Program-made: the position numbers and the translations under genes
The notes under the pieces: model-generated
Told to the model about the DNA's origin: nothing
Database searches by the model: none
The model's input: the letters and a program-made list of their open reading frames with translations, nothing else
DNA from: Burkholderiales bacterium Ga0077543
GTDB lineage: Bacteria; Pseudomonadota; Gammaproteobacteria; Burkholderiales; Burkholderiaceae_C
Direction: 5' to 3'
Length of the DNA: 36,508 nucleotides
Assembly (NCBI GenBank): GCA_001464055.1
Contig: LNET01000022.1
Location: forward strand, 1 to 36,508
Shown here: positions 24,650 to 33,439 of the stretch, one piece after another
Numbering within the stretch: position 1 is the stretch's first letter
How the letters are laid out: the number at the start of each line of letters is the position of its first letter

Positions 24650-26038
24650 TTACCCGCGACGGCGGCTCAGCCAGCCGACCAGGCCCAGGCCCAGCAGGAA
24701 CATGGCGTAGGTGCCAGGCTCGGGAATGGCGGCAATGGGCTGGCTGAAGCGCAGGGTGATGATCTCGGTGCCGTCGGGCACGCCTGGAACCCGGCCGTTG
24801 CCGCCCGGGTAGTTGTTGTCAAGACCCACCAGAACGGTGTAGTCGTCGAGCAGCGTCACCGACTCAACCGACTGCAAGGGAAAGTTGAACTTCCAGGGGC
24901 CCACTTCCTGCAGCGGCCCACCGATGTCGGCCGGGTCGTCGATGTCCAGCAGGTCCACCAGCAGCGTCTTCTTCAGCACCCCATCCGCATCGGTCTCGCT
25001 CAGGTCGATCAGGTACAGCTTCTTCTGCCGCGGCGGGTTGGCGCCGCTCGCCAGGCCCTGGAAGTCGTCGCGCTCGATGATGATGAACTTGTCGTCGGCC
25101 ACATGCGCCATGTCGCCGGTCACGAAGATGTTGCTGCTGTTGTTCGCGCCGCCAGTGATGAAGTCCGAACTGTCCTTGGCGTAGGTGAAGTTCACGCCCG
25201 TGTACTGCTGCGTCACCGTGTCGAATTCGTAGACCTCGAGCAGGCGCTTGTCGGTCTGGGAATTGATCGACGCTTCGGTCGTCACGTAAAGGCGGCTGCC
25301 GTCGGCGTTGCGTGTCATCGCTTCGAAGCCGCGGGAAGAGGGCAGGTTGGCGCCACCCTGCGGGTTCTGCGGCGCGCGCAGCACCGGGTGCGGAATGGGT
25401 GCGCCCAGCAGCTGGCCCTGGGCGTTGAAGTGCAGCAGGTAGGGTCCGAATTCCTCGCCCACCCAGAAGCTGCCGTCATTCATGCGCGCGAACGACTCCA
25501 CGTCGAAGTCGGCGCCTGTCAACAGCCTGCCTGCCGTGATGCTGGGGTCTACGGCAATGGCGGAACTGGGGTAGTAGGTCGACCGGTTGTACACCGGGCC
25601 ATTGGTGATGAAGTTGCCGGTGCTCAAGTAGCCATTGGGGTCGCTGAAAGGCGTGAAGCTGTTGACGGCCACGCCGCCCGGGTTGGTCGTCCCGTCGCCG
25701 CTGATCTTGAAGCTGGGCGTCACCTCGTAGAAGCCGAGAACGAAGTCGGCGCTGTTGCCCTGGCCGCCGAAGCCGTTGTCTGGCAGCCCGTAGAAGCGGC
25801 CGGCATTGACCGAGGGGAGCATGCCCGAGAAGCCCGGGATCGGCTGTCCGGCGAAGGGGCCTGAAACACCGTTGCCCGAAATTCCGAACTGCCCCGACAC
25901 CGGCCCGGGGTGCAGGTAAGTCGACGCAATCATGGCCCAGCCCGTCAGCTGCGAGGCAGGCGGGGTCGCCATGGCCGATGTCGACAAGGCGCCCAGCACG
26001 CAGGCGACGAGAGTGGGAAGTTCCATCCTGGTTTTCAT
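24650..26038 (-). CDS. PEP-CTERM anchored esterase-like/phytase-like beta-propeller protein
   Basis: A 462-residue secreted protein. Signal peptide to about residue 24 (TSAMA). The body matches the phytase-like / esterase-like activity domain: LPDNGFGGQGNSADF, DVESFARMNDGSFWVGEEFGPYLLHF, SRGFEAMTRNADGSRLYVTTE, and DDFQGLASG. The C-terminus is a textbook PEP-CTERM sorting tag: IPEPGTYAMF, a hydrophobic stretch, then SRRRG, processed by an exosortase encoded elsewhere. ATG 26038 has RBS AAAGGA. Role is probably an extracellular phosphatase/esterase tied to the envelope or exopolysaccharide; substrate unknown. The adjacent polysaccharide genes fit the usual link between PEP-CTERM proteins and EPS. 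Confidence 0.88.
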   Translation of the reverse strand: MKTRMELPTLVACVLGALSTSAMATPPASQLTGWAMIASTYLHPGPVSGQFGISGNGVSGPFAGQPIPGFSGMLPSVNAGRFYGLPDNGFGGQGNSADFVLGFYEVTPSFKISGDGTTNPGGVAVNSFTPFSDPNGYLSTGNFITNGPVYNRSTYYPSSAIAVDPSITAGRLLTGADFDVESFARMNDGSFWVGEEFGPYLLHFNAQGQLLGAPIPHPVLRAPQNPQGGANLPSSRGFEAMTRNADGSRLYVTTEASINSQTDKRLLEVYEFDTVTQQYTGVNFTYAKDSSDFITGGANNSSNIFVTGDMAHVADDKFIIIERDDFQGLASGANPPRQKKLYLIDLSETDADGVLKKTLLVDLLDIDDPADIGGPLQEVGPWKFNFPLQSVESVTLLDDYTVLVGLDNNYPGGNGRVPGVPDGTEIITLRFSQPIAAIPEPGTYAMFLLGLGLVGWLSRRRG

Positions 26039-26315
26039 GTTCGATCCTTTGGTTTTGGAAAACAGCCTAACGGCCATATGCAGCGCAATGCTGCAACGGC
26101 ACACCTTTGACTATTGGCCCGAAGTCTTAAGGTTCTGTGTAAGCGCCGCGACGCTGGCGTGTCGAAGCGGGCGGTGTCCAGTGCCCCCGCGGCGCCGGCA
26201 TGGCCATCGGCAATGGCTGCGGCGCGGAGGACGCGTTTTGTTTCAGGGCGGATGTATCGCGCGGCTCGGTCCACGCTCTGTGGGGCACCACGAACCACAA
26301 CAGAGGAACTGCCCC

Positions 26316-27422
26316 ATGTCCGCCAAGATCGAGTCCATCGCCCGCACCAGCCCTCGCATGCCGCAAGCCGTCCCGTTGCTGCAGCGTCGCCTGGCCGGTG
26401 CCAAGCGTGCCTACACGGCACGCCACTTCACCGAGTTCAGTGCCGCCCACCTGCTGGACGACAAGTCGCTCGCGCCGCGCTCCGGCGACCTGGTGCTGGC
26501 CCGGGTCGACAAGCTGGGCAAGCATGCCCAGCTCGAACAGAGCAACGGCCGCAAGTCGACGCTTTTCGTGGGTGACGAGATCGTCGTCGCCTATGCCGCC
26601 CGCTACGCGCCAGACCAGTTCGAAGCCCATGTTCCAGGGGATCTCTCGCCCTGCCAGCTGGTGGCTGGCGGTGGCGTGGCTGCCCGGGTGCTGAGCAAGA
26701 ACGTCGGCATCGCCGCAGCAACGGAGATCACGCCACTGGGGCTGCTGGCCGATGCGGCTGGCCAGCGCCTGAACCTGGCGCAGCACGCCCTGGCCGTGCG
26801 GCCCGCTGCAGCGCGACGCCCCGTCACCCTGGCCTCGGTGGGTACGTCGATGAACGCCGGCAAGACGACCTCGGCCGCGCACCTCATCCGCGGCCTGGTG
26901 CGGGCCGGGTACAAGGTGGGCGCCGCCAAGATCACCGGCACCGGATCCGGCAACGACCCCTGGCTGCTGCGCGACGCCGGTGCCCAGGCGGTGCTCGACT
27001 TCACCGACGCCGGATTTGCATCCACCCACCTCATCACCCTGAGCGAGCTGCACGCGGTGATGCAGCGGCTGCTGTCGAACCTGGCCGCACAGCAGGTGGA
27101 CGCCATCGTCGTCGAAGTCGCCGACGGCCTGTTCCAGTGCGAAACCGCGCAGCTGCTGAAGTCCCCGGAATTCAAGGAAGCCATCGACGGCCTGGTGTTC
27201 TCTTCGGGCGACGCCATGGGTGCTGCCGCCGGTGCGAACTGGTTGCAGGCGCAGGGGCTGCCGGTGCTGGCGCTGGCCGGTGTGCTGACCAAGTCGCCAC
27301 TGGCCCGGCGCGAAGCGCATGAAGCCACCGGCCTGCCGGTTCTGGGCCTGGAAGAGTTGGGCGATGCAGAGGTGGCCGCCCGCCTGCTGGGCAGCGCCAC
27401 GGCCGTCGTGGCCGCAGCCTGA
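26316..27422 (+). CDS. P-loop NTPase of uncertain family (DgcN/MobB/dethiobiotin synthetase-like core)
   Basis: A 368-residue cytoplasmic protein with ATG 26316 and RBS AGAGGAA. Residues ~1-160 form a domain I do not recognise, rich in beta strands (SGDLVLARVDKLGKH, LFVGDEIVVAYAARY). Residues ~168-350 are a P-loop domain: GTSMNAGKTT (176-185), KITGTGSGNDPW after strand 2, and DAIVVEVADGLFQCET (262-277) as Walker B/effector region. This order resembles dethiobiotin synthetase, MobB and the DUF1611 (DgcN) proteins, none convincingly. First gene of a four-gene unit with an oxygenase, a hydrolase and an exporter. A role in activating or amidating a small molecule or peptide is possible but not shown. 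Confidence 0.7.
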   Translation: MSAKIESIARTSPRMPQAVPLLQRRLAGAKRAYTARHFTEFSAAHLLDDKSLAPRSGDLVLARVDKLGKHAQLEQSNGRKSTLFVGDEIVVAYAARYAPDQFEAHVPGDLSPCQLVAGGGVAARVLSKNVGIAAATEITPLGLLADAAGQRLNLAQHALAVRPAAARRPVTLASVGTSMNAGKTTSAAHLIRGLVRAGYKVGAAKITGTGSGNDPWLLRDAGAQAVLDFTDAGFASTHLITLSELHAVMQRLLSNLAAQQVDAIVVEVADGLFQCETAQLLKSPEFKEAIDGLVFSSGDAMGAAAGANWLQAQGLPVLALAGVLTKSPLARREAHEATGLPVLGLEELGDAEVAARLLGSATAVVAAA

Positions 27423-27441
27423 ACGCCGTTTGGGGAACCCC

Positions 27442-28035
27442 ATGAAACACTTCAAGCTCATCCGTCAGGGCATCGACCCCCGGCCCCTGCTGGCCGAGAT
27501 TGCATCGGTCGACGGTGCCTGGGACCAGGCCACCGGCCGTCAGCAGAAGATCGAGGTCCAGCGCGAAGCCCTGGCCATTCCGCTGCGCGGCTTGCGTGCG
27601 TCGGCCGTGGCGGGCCGCAAGCGGCGCGACGTGCACGAAAGCCGCTGGACCAGCGGTGCCGCGCAATACCCGCTGGCCTGCCGCTTCCTGGAAGACACCG
27701 CCATGGCGCTGGACAGCTTGCTGGGCCGGGCCAAGATCGTCTGCCTGCCTGCCGGGCAACGCGTCTATCCGCATGTCGACCGTGGCGAGTACTACCGCGT
27801 GCGCGACCGCTACCACCTGGTGCTGCGTTCCACCGCCGGTTCATGGCTGAAGTCGGGCGACGAAGAAGTGCGCATGCGCGAAGGCGAACTCTGGTGGTTC
27901 GACAACAACGCGCTGCACGAAGCCCACAACGACGGCGACGAAGACCGCATCCATCTGATCTTCGACATGCTGCCGGCCGCACGCGCCGCCGAAGTCTTCG
28001 GCAGCGCACTCGAACAGACGAGCGTGGCAGCATGA
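27442..28035 (+). CDS. Aspartyl/asparaginyl beta-hydroxylase-like Fe(II)/2-oxoglutarate oxygenase
   Basis: A 197-residue protein beginning 19 bases after the P-loop gene. The double-stranded beta-helix core shows H111-V-D113 (PHVDRGEYY), R123-YHLVLRS, GELWWFDNNALHEAHND with H162, and R169-IHLIFD. These are the metal (HxD...H) and 2-oxoglutarate (R) positions of the Asp/Asn beta-hydroxylase family. Members hydroxylate Asp/Asn/Arg in peptides or free amino acids. The stop overlaps the following hydrolase gene as ATGA. The substrate may be the product handled by the other three proteins of this unit. Confidence 0.83.
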   Translation: MKHFKLIRQGIDPRPLLAEIASVDGAWDQATGRQQKIEVQREALAIPLRGLRASAVAGRKRRDVHESRWTSGAAQYPLACRFLEDTAMALDSLLGRAKIVCLPAGQRVYPHVDRGEYYRVRDRYHLVLRSTAGSWLKSGDEEVRMREGELWWFDNNALHEAHNDGDEDRIHLIFDMLPAARAAEVFGSALEQTSVAA

Positions 28036-28952
28036 ACACCGCAGCCCCGCCGGCGCCCAGGCATCGCCCCAGCAACCATCGGCTCGAGTTTCTGCCCGCG
28101 ACCGAACCCGGTGGGCTGGCCTGCTGGCTGGTACTGCCCGACCGGCCCGATGCCAGCCGCCCAGCGCTGGTGGCCGTGCACGGCATTCGCCGCGGCGCCG
28201 AAGAGCAGGCCACCCGCTTCGCCCAGCGCGCGGCCGAGATGGGCCGCGTCGTCATCGCGCCCTTGTTCGACCTGCAGCACTGGCCCCGCTATCAACGCCT
28301 GGGCGACGGTGCCGCTGCGGCGCTGCTGGGTTTGCTGGATGGCCTGGCCGGCCGGCAGCCTGCGCCCCTGGCCCGGTTCGACCTGTTCGGGTTTTCAGGC
28401 GGCGCGCAGTTTGCGCATCGTTTCGCCATGCTGCACCCCGAGCGCCTGAACCGGCTGGTTCTGGCCTCGGCCGGCTGGTACACGTTTCCCGACACCGCAC
28501 CTTACCCCTACGGGCTGGGCACGCAGCCAGCGGGCAGCAGCACGCGGGCAGCCCGCATGCAGGCCAGGCTGGACGAGTTCCTGCGCCTGCCCATCGACGT
28601 GTGTGTGGGTGAACGCGACAACCGCCGCGACCCCAACACCCGCACTGGAAATGGCATCGACCGGCAGCAAGGGCGCGACCGCCGGGCCCGCGCTTCGCGC
28701 TGGACCGAGGCCATCGCCATCGAAGCTGCGGTGCGCGGCATCCGGTCGCAGGTGCGGTTTTCGGTGCTGCCCGGCTGTGGCCACGACTTCCGCCGTTGCG
28801 TTCGCCGCGGCGGCCTGCTCGACCAGGTGTTTCGCGAGCCGCTGGACACCACGCGCTGGCCTGTGTCGCAGGCGCACATGGCCGGCCCGCATTGGCCGCC
28901 CGCCGCGCGGACCGGCCCCGCGCTGGCGGCCTGGCAGGTTCAGGGGTCTTGA
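28032..28952 (+). CDS. Alpha/beta hydrolase
   Basis: A 306-residue alpha/beta-hydrolase-fold protein. VAVHGIRRG gives the oxyanion region, GFSGGAQ the nucleophile elbow (S122), CVGERD a likely acid (D196) and PGCGHDF the His (H251). No signal peptide. Start ATG 28032 overlaps the oxygenase stop, and the ABC exporter starts 2 bases after its stop, so the three genes are translationally coupled. It resembles PHB-depolymerase/dienelactone-type small hydrolases by general layout; substrate not evident. The C-terminal ~40 residues (after RWPVSQAHM) are Pro/Ala rich and may be a loose tail. Confidence 0.8.
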   Translation: MNTAAPPAPRHRPSNHRLEFLPATEPGGLACWLVLPDRPDASRPALVAVHGIRRGAEEQATRFAQRAAEMGRVVIAPLFDLQHWPRYQRLGDGAAAALLGLLDGLAGRQPAPLARFDLFGFSGGAQFAHRFAMLHPERLNRLVLASAGWYTFPDTAPYPYGLGTQPAGSSTRAARMQARLDEFLRLPIDVCVGERDNRRDPNTRTGNGIDRQQGRDRRARASRWTEAIAIEAAVRGIRSQVRFSVLPGCGHDFRRCVRRGGLLDQVFREPLDTTRWPVSQAHMAGPHWPPAARTGPALAAWQVQGS

Positions 28953-28954
28953 CG

Positions 28955-30634
28955 ATGAGCACTTTGCTGCCTCCCGTCACCGCCGAAGGCCGCGGGCGCG
29001 CCATCGCGCTCGTCGCCGTGTGCGCCATCGGTCAGGCCGTGGCGGCTGGCGTGGCTGCCTTCGCCACGCGCGACGTGTTCGCGGCCCTGCGCGACGCGTC
29101 GGCAGGCCTGCCAGCCTGGGCGCTGGGCCAGATCGTCGCCGCCGGTGTCGCCATCGGCATGCTGCGCGTGGCCGAACGCGTGATCGCCGAGCGCGTGGGC
29201 CAGGGCTATGCCAGCGCCCTTCGGCTGCGTCTGTTCTCGCATCTGGCGCGCATGCCTGAACGGGCCATCGGCCAACGCCGTGCCGGCGGCCTGGCCATGC
29301 GCTTCGTGGGCGACCTGGCCGCCGTGCGCAGCTGGATCAGCCTGGGCATTGCGCGGCTCATTTCGGTGGGTGTGGTGCTGCCGGCGGCAACGGGCGTGTT
29401 GTTCCTGCTCGAACCCCGTCTGGGCGCGGCCGTGCTCGTGCCGCTGCTGCTGGGGCTGGCCGGCATGCTGCTGGTGGGGCCCCGGCTGGGGCCAGCACAC
29501 CGAAGGCTGCGCGCGCGCCGTGCACGCCTGGCTGCCGACATGCTGGAACGTGTGCCGCATGCGCCCGAATTGCGCCTGCTGGGCCGCATCGACATCGAGC
29601 TGGCGCAGATGGCAAGGCGTACCGAAGCGCTGATCGAATCCGCCCTGGCGCGCACGGCCGCGGCGGCCAGCCTGCGGGCCATTCCCGACCTGGTGGCCGG
29701 GGCCGCTGCCGCAGCCCTGCTGCTGGCGGCCTTCGTCTGGCGCGTGCCGGTGGCCGATGCCGCAGGCGCCATGGCTGCGCTGGGCTTGATGATCCACCCG
29801 CTGCGTGACCTGTCGGGCGTGTGGGACCACTGGCGCGCATGGGTCGTGGCGCGCGACAAGTGCGAAGCCGTGCTGGCCGAGCCCACCATCGAACGACAGC
29901 AGCGCGGCCATGCACCGCGCCCGCACACACCGCCGCATCTGCGCCTTCGTGGTCTGGGCGCGGGCCGCATGGCGGGTGTCGACATCGAAGCCTTGCCGGG
30001 CTGCAAGGTGGCCATCGTCGGTGCCAACGGCGCGGGCAAGTCCACCCTGCTGCGGCTGGCGGCCGGGCTTGAACAGATCGAGCGCGGGCGGGTGACGCTG
30101 GACGGCACCGAGCCCCGCGACCTGGACGCCCGGGAACGGCGCCGCACCATCGGGCTGATGAGCATGCGCAGCCCCATCCTGGCGGGCAGCCTGCGCCGCG
30201 CCTTGACGATGGGCGGGGCCCGGCGCTGCGGCGACGCCCAGGTGCTGGCCCAGGCCACGGCCTTCGGCCTGGGCGACCTACTGCACCGCCTGGGCGGCCT
30301 GGACGGCAACCTGGCCGAAGGTGGCCGCAACCTGTCGGCCGGCGAAGCCCGCCGCGTGCTGCTGACGCGGGTGGCGCTGTCGGGCGCGAAGCTGCTGTTG
30401 CTGGACGAACCCGACGACACCCTGGACGCCGACGGCGTGGAACTGGTCGCGCGATTCCTGCGCGAAACCGATGCCACGGTGCTGGTGGTCACCCATGGCC
30501 TGGCCCTGGCCCGCCGCATGGACCACCTGTGGCTGGTCGACGGCGGCCGCATCGTCGAAGCCGGCCCCACGGCCGAGCTGCTGGGCGCCGATGGGCCCGC
30601 GGCGAAATTCTTCAGGCCGCGCGCAGCCGCCTGA
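28955..30634 (+). CDS. ABC exporter half-transporter (TMD-NBD fusion) with degenerate Q-loop
   Basis: A 559-residue fused exporter. Five to six membrane helices span ~15-285, followed by an NBD: Walker A GANGAGKS (356-363), signature LSAGE (460-464), Walker B LLLLDEP (480-486), H-loop VTHG (H514). Where the Q-loop should be the sequence is GLMSMRSPILAGSLRRAL, so the glutamine that contacts Mg and couples to the membrane domain is absent. The D-loop region reads DEPDDTLD in place of the common DEPTSALD. It should export the product of the three genes before it. Start ATG 28955 directly follows the hydrolase stop. Confidence 0.86.
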   Translation: MSTLLPPVTAEGRGRAIALVAVCAIGQAVAAGVAAFATRDVFAALRDASAGLPAWALGQIVAAGVAIGMLRVAERVIAERVGQGYASALRLRLFSHLARMPERAIGQRRAGGLAMRFVGDLAAVRSWISLGIARLISVGVVLPAATGVLFLLEPRLGAAVLVPLLLGLAGMLLVGPRLGPAHRRLRARRARLAADMLERVPHAPELRLLGRIDIELAQMARRTEALIESALARTAAAASLRAIPDLVAGAAAAALLLAAFVWRVPVADAAGAMAALGLMIHPLRDLSGVWDHWRAWVVARDKCEAVLAEPTIERQQRGHAPRPHTPPHLRLRGLGAGRMAGVDIEALPGCKVAIVGANGAGKSTLLRLAAGLEQIERGRVTLDGTEPRDLDARERRRTIGLMSMRSPILAGSLRRALTMGGARRCGDAQVLAQATAFGLGDLLHRLGGLDGNLAEGGRNLSAGEARRVLLTRVALSGAKLLLLDEPDDTLDADGVELVARFLRETDATVLVVTHGLALARRMDHLWLVDGGRIVEAGPTAELLGADGPAAKFFRPRAAA

Positions 30635-30682
30635 TGCGTCATGCCCGAGCTTTCACCGCAACACCTCACCCAGAAACCCGCC

Positions 30683-31123
30683 ATGAACAGCACGTTCCCG
30701 CGCGCCAGCGCCAAAGTCTTCTTCTCCGCACTGGCTGTCGCCACCCTGGCTGGCTGCGCCAGCATCACCGCGCCCGTCATCTACCCTTCAGACAAGGCCA
30801 GCGTCCGCCTGAACGCCGAAGCCGACCTGCAAAGCTGCCGCGCGCAGGCCGATGAGGTCGTTGGCGCCAACACCACGCCAACCCGCAAGACGGGGGTTCG
30901 GGTGGCCCAACGGGGTGCCACGGAATTCGTCGACAAGGCCGTGGAGTCCTTGGTGGTGGGCTCGCGCCAGGTGTGGGACCGGGCCCGCGGCGCTGGCGCC
31001 GGGGCCATGGCCGGTTCATTGACCTTGATGGCCCTGAACTGGAACGAGCCCGATGCCGTCTATCGCAACTATGTGGATCTGTGCCTGAAGAAGCGTGGGC
31101 ACCGGGTACTGGGCTGGCGCTGA
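30683..31123 (+). CDS. Small lipoprotein with Gly-rich segment
   Basis: A 146-residue protein with a lipoprotein signal: hydrophobic ALAVATLAGC with lipobox LAGC (Cys25), followed by AS (no Asp at +2, so outer-membrane sorting likely). The mature part contains QSCRAQADEVVG, a short Gly/Ala zipper RGAGAGAMAG near residue 108 that may embed in membrane, and a C-terminal YRNYVDLCLKKRGHRVLGWR. The pattern (two Cys, PSDKA...V.L) resembles small uncharacterised envelope lipoproteins of Burkholderiales. It follows the exporter by 48 bases and could be co-transcribed. ATG 30683 is chosen since the signal begins there. Confidence 0.75.
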   Translation: MNSTFPRASAKVFFSALAVATLAGCASITAPVIYPSDKASVRLNAEADLQSCRAQADEVVGANTTPTRKTGVRVAQRGATEFVDKAVESLVVGSRQVWDRARGAGAGAMAGSLTLMALNWNEPDAVYRNYVDLCLKKRGHRVLGWR

Positions 31124-31125
31124 CG

Positions 31126-31163
31126 GGCAGACCAGCCCAGGACTGCCGTCACGGCGGTCTGCC
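31126..31163 (+). terminator. Hairpin after the lipoprotein gene, candidate terminator
   Basis: GGCAGACC (31126-31133) pairs perfectly with GGTCTGCC (31156-31163), with an inner GCCGT-C-ACGGC hairpin. It starts 3 bases after the lipoprotein stop. No T-run follows, so it could be an RNA-stabilising structure instead. The rest of the gap to 31455 holds only the upstream region of the next gene; I see no gene there. Confidence 0.45.
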
Positions 31164-31455
31164 AGCACGCCGCGTCGTCATGTTCAGGCATTGATGGACC
31201 CGACGCTTGGCCATGCAGGCGCGGCCCGGTTCAGCACCACCTGCCGCCAAGGCGGAACGTTCGGTCATCAAGACTTCACATCAAGAGTTGCCGCGCGCTG
31301 GCGCCTTCGAGGAAAACGTCAACTTCGCTTCGACGCGAACCCTGGCGTGATGCACTGACACGCAACTGTGGCCCAGGCTTCACGGCAGCGTCAACTGCCA
31401 GGCCTAGCGTGCGAACGGCACGGACATCGTGCAGCACCCGCCTCGAGGAAAAAAC

Positions 31456-32718
31456 ATGTTCAAACCCCTGACCCTGGCGGCCGCAGCAGCGGCCGTTCTC
31501 CTGATTTCAAGCCCGGCGCCGGCGTCTGCCCAGAGCGTTGCGGCGCCCAAGCGGGCCGTGGCCCAGCTGGGCCCGCGTCCTTTCTTCCTGGTCAACGACA
31601 TGACCGAAAGCCCGCTGAAGCAGGAGCTTCAGGCCTGCGCCGCCAAGCGCGTGAACTACGTGCGTTCGCAGTTCTCCATCGGCCACCGTGGCGCGCCCAT
31701 GCAGTTCCCCGAGCACACCAAGGAAAGCTACGAAGCCGCTGCGCTGATGGGCGCCGGCATCCTGGAATGCGACGTCGCGTTCACGAAGGACAAGGAGCTG
31801 GTCTGCCGCCACGCCCAGAACGACCTGCACACCACCACCAACATCCTGGCCACGCAGCTGGCCAGCAAGTGCACGCGGCCTTTCGTGCCGGCCACGTTCA
31901 GCCCCAGCGGCGTGCGCCTGACCCCCGCTACGGCCGAATGCCGCACCAGCGACATCACCCTGGCCGAGTTCAAGACCCTGCGCGGCAAGATGGACGCTTC
32001 GAACCCGAACGCGCGCACCGTGGCCGAATACCTGGGCGGCACCGCCAACTGGCGCACCGACCTGTACAGCGGCCCCAGCAGCGGCACCCTGCTGTCGCAC
32101 ATGGAAAGCATCGAACTGTTCAAGCGTCTGGGCGTGAAGATGACGCCCGAGCTGAAGTTCCCGGTGGTGGCCATGCCCTTCGAAGGCTTCACACAGCAAG
32201 ACTACGCCCAGAAGCTGATCGACGAATACCGCGCTGCCGGCGTGCCGCCGCAGAACGTGTGGCCGCAGTCCTTCCATCTGCCCGACGTGCTGTACTGGGT
32301 GAACAACGAGCCCAGCTTCGGCGTGCAAGGCGTGTTCCTGGACGACGCCAACACCGTGGCCGACCTGCCCAGCCTGCAAGACCTGCAGGCCCTGCGTGCG
32401 CAGGGCGTGCGCATCTGGGCGCCGCCCACCTTCGCACTGCTGGCGGCCGGCCCTGACAACAGCATCGTGCCTTCGCAAGCGGCCCTGCACGCCAAGGCAG
32501 CCGGCCTGGACCTGATCACCTGGACGGTGGAACGTTCGGGCATCCTGGCCGACGGCAACAACGGCTTCTACTTCCAGACCTTCGACAGCGTCGTCACCCG
32601 CGAAGGCGACGTCATGCGCATGCTGGACGTGCTGGGCCGCCAGATCGGTGTGCTGGGCGTCTTCAGCGACTGGCCCGCCACCACCACCTTCTACGCCAAC
32701 TGCGCCGGTCTGCGCTGA
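31456..32718 (+). CDS. Secreted glycerophosphodiester phosphodiesterase (GDPD family)
   Basis: A 420-residue protein with a Sec signal ([26 protein letters not shown]). The GDPD core is intact: H77-R78 ([18 protein letters not shown]), E104-C-D106 (GILECDVAF), H119 (VCRHAQNDL), then ITWTVERSG near the C-terminus. It hydrolyses glycerophosphodiesters to glycerol 3-phosphate plus alcohol, likely in the periplasm or outside. RBS GAGGAAA precedes ATG 31456. The following PEP-CTERM gene starts 98 bases later behind a strong hairpin. An insertion between strands (residues ~120-190) makes it longer than cytosolic UgpQ-type enzymes, as in other secreted bacterial GDPDs. Confidence 0.9.
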   Translation: MFKPLTLAAAAAAVLLISSPAPASAQSVAAPKRAVAQLGPRPFFLVNDMTESPLKQELQACAAKRVNYVRSQFSIGHRGAPMQFPEHTKESYEAAALMGAGILECDVAFTKDKELVCRHAQNDLHTTTNILATQLASKCTRPFVPATFSPSGVRLTPATAECRTSDITLAEFKTLRGKMDASNPNARTVAEYLGGTANWRTDLYSGPSSGTLLSHMESIELFKRLGVKMTPELKFPVVAMPFEGFTQQDYAQKLIDEYRAAGVPPQNVWPQSFHLPDVLYWVNNEPSFGVQGVFLDDANTVADLPSLQDLQALRAQGVRIWAPPTFALLAAGPDNSIVPSQAALHAKAAGLDLITWTVERSGILADGNNGFYFQTFDSVVTREGDVMRMLDVLGRQIGVLGVFSDWPATTTFYANCAGLR

Positions 32719-32745
32719 ACCCCCACAGCAGCCCACGGGTGCAAG

Positions 32746-32779
32746 GCAGGCACCGCGGCCCGCGGGTCGCGGTGCTGCC
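32746..32779 (+). terminator. Strong hairpin between GDPD and PEP-CTERM genes
   Basis: GGCAGGCACCGCG pairs with CGCGGTGCTGCC through 12 base pairs with a single bulged G and a 10-base loop. There is no T-run, so it may be a partial terminator or RNA-stability structure that sets expression of the downstream gene. Confidence 0.5.
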
Positions 32780-32816
32780 CCGCACCCTGTTCCCACCATT
32801 GCAGAGGAAACACTCC

Positions 32817-33407
32817 GTGAAACTGAAACCAATCCTGCTGGCCGCCGCCATGGCAGCGGCCTTCCCCGCGCTGGCGCAAACCGAATCCCTGGTCGTCGAC
32901 CTGAGCGGCTGGACCGTTCTGGGTGACTACGGCAACCCCGGCAACACCAGCGTCTTCTTCACCCTGCCCGCGGGCAGCACCGTCACCGGCTTCAGCTACG
33001 CCGGTCTCACCTTCACCGCCAATGCGCCCAGCTGGCTGGACGAACTGGTGATCTCGGTCAACGACACCACCGGTGCGCCTGCCGTCATCGAGAACTTCAT
33101 GGACTGGGCCCCCAGCGGCATGCAGGCCGCGGGCACGGTCAGCGGGCTGAACGGCAGCTGGCGCGGTGCAACCGGCAGCGCCGGGCCCTACGGTGCGGGC
33201 TTTTCCTTCACCGTTGGCGAAGGCGCGAACAACCTGTGGGTGACCGTGTTCGACAGCATCCCTGATGGCGTGCTGCCCGACGCCAGCATCACCAGCGGCA
33301 CGCTCACCGTGCACTACATGCCCGTTCCGGAACCCGCCACCTACGGCCTGCTGGCCGTGGGCCTGCTGGGCGTGGTGCTGGCGGCGCGTCGGCGCAGGGT
33401 GGACTGA
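32817..33407 (+). CDS. Small secreted PEP-CTERM sorting-domain protein
   Basis: A 196-residue protein with a GTG start at 32817 (RBS AGAGGAAA) and a signal peptide ending FPALAQ. The body is Gly/Ser/Thr/Asn rich with beta-strand character (PGNTSVFFTLPAGSTVTGFSY) and no catalytic motif. It ends in VPEPATYGLL, a hydrophobic helix, then ARRRRVD, a PEP-CTERM tag. Such proteins are processed by an exosortase and end up on the surface or in the biofilm matrix. A longer in-frame start at 32739 is not supported, as it would lie in the preceding hairpin. Confidence 0.85.
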   Translation: MKLKPILLAAAMAAAFPALAQTESLVVDLSGWTVLGDYGNPGNTSVFFTLPAGSTVTGFSYAGLTFTANAPSWLDELVISVNDTTGAPAVIENFMDWAPSGMQAAGTVSGLNGSWRGATGSAGPYGAGFSFTVGEGANNLWVTVFDSIPDGVLPDASITSGTLTVHYMPVPEPATYGLLAVGLLGVVLAARRRRVD

Positions 33408-33427
33408 AGGCGCCGGCGCCTGCCTTC
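33406..33427. terminator. Palindrome between convergent genes, possible bidirectional terminator
   Basis: GAAGG-CGCCGGCG-CC-TGCCTTC surrounds the stop of the PEP-CTERM gene and lies 12 bases before the end of the convergent Uma2 gene. It can fold on both strands; no T-run is present. Confidence 0.4.
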
Positions 33428-33439
33428 ACCTGCCACGCA

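Noticed and set aside
24636..24650. AGAACGC-T-GCGTTCT palindrome right after the PEP-CTERM stop, considered as terminator.
   Set aside because: A one-base loop leaves only ~5 usable pairs and there is no T-run, so support is too weak to call.
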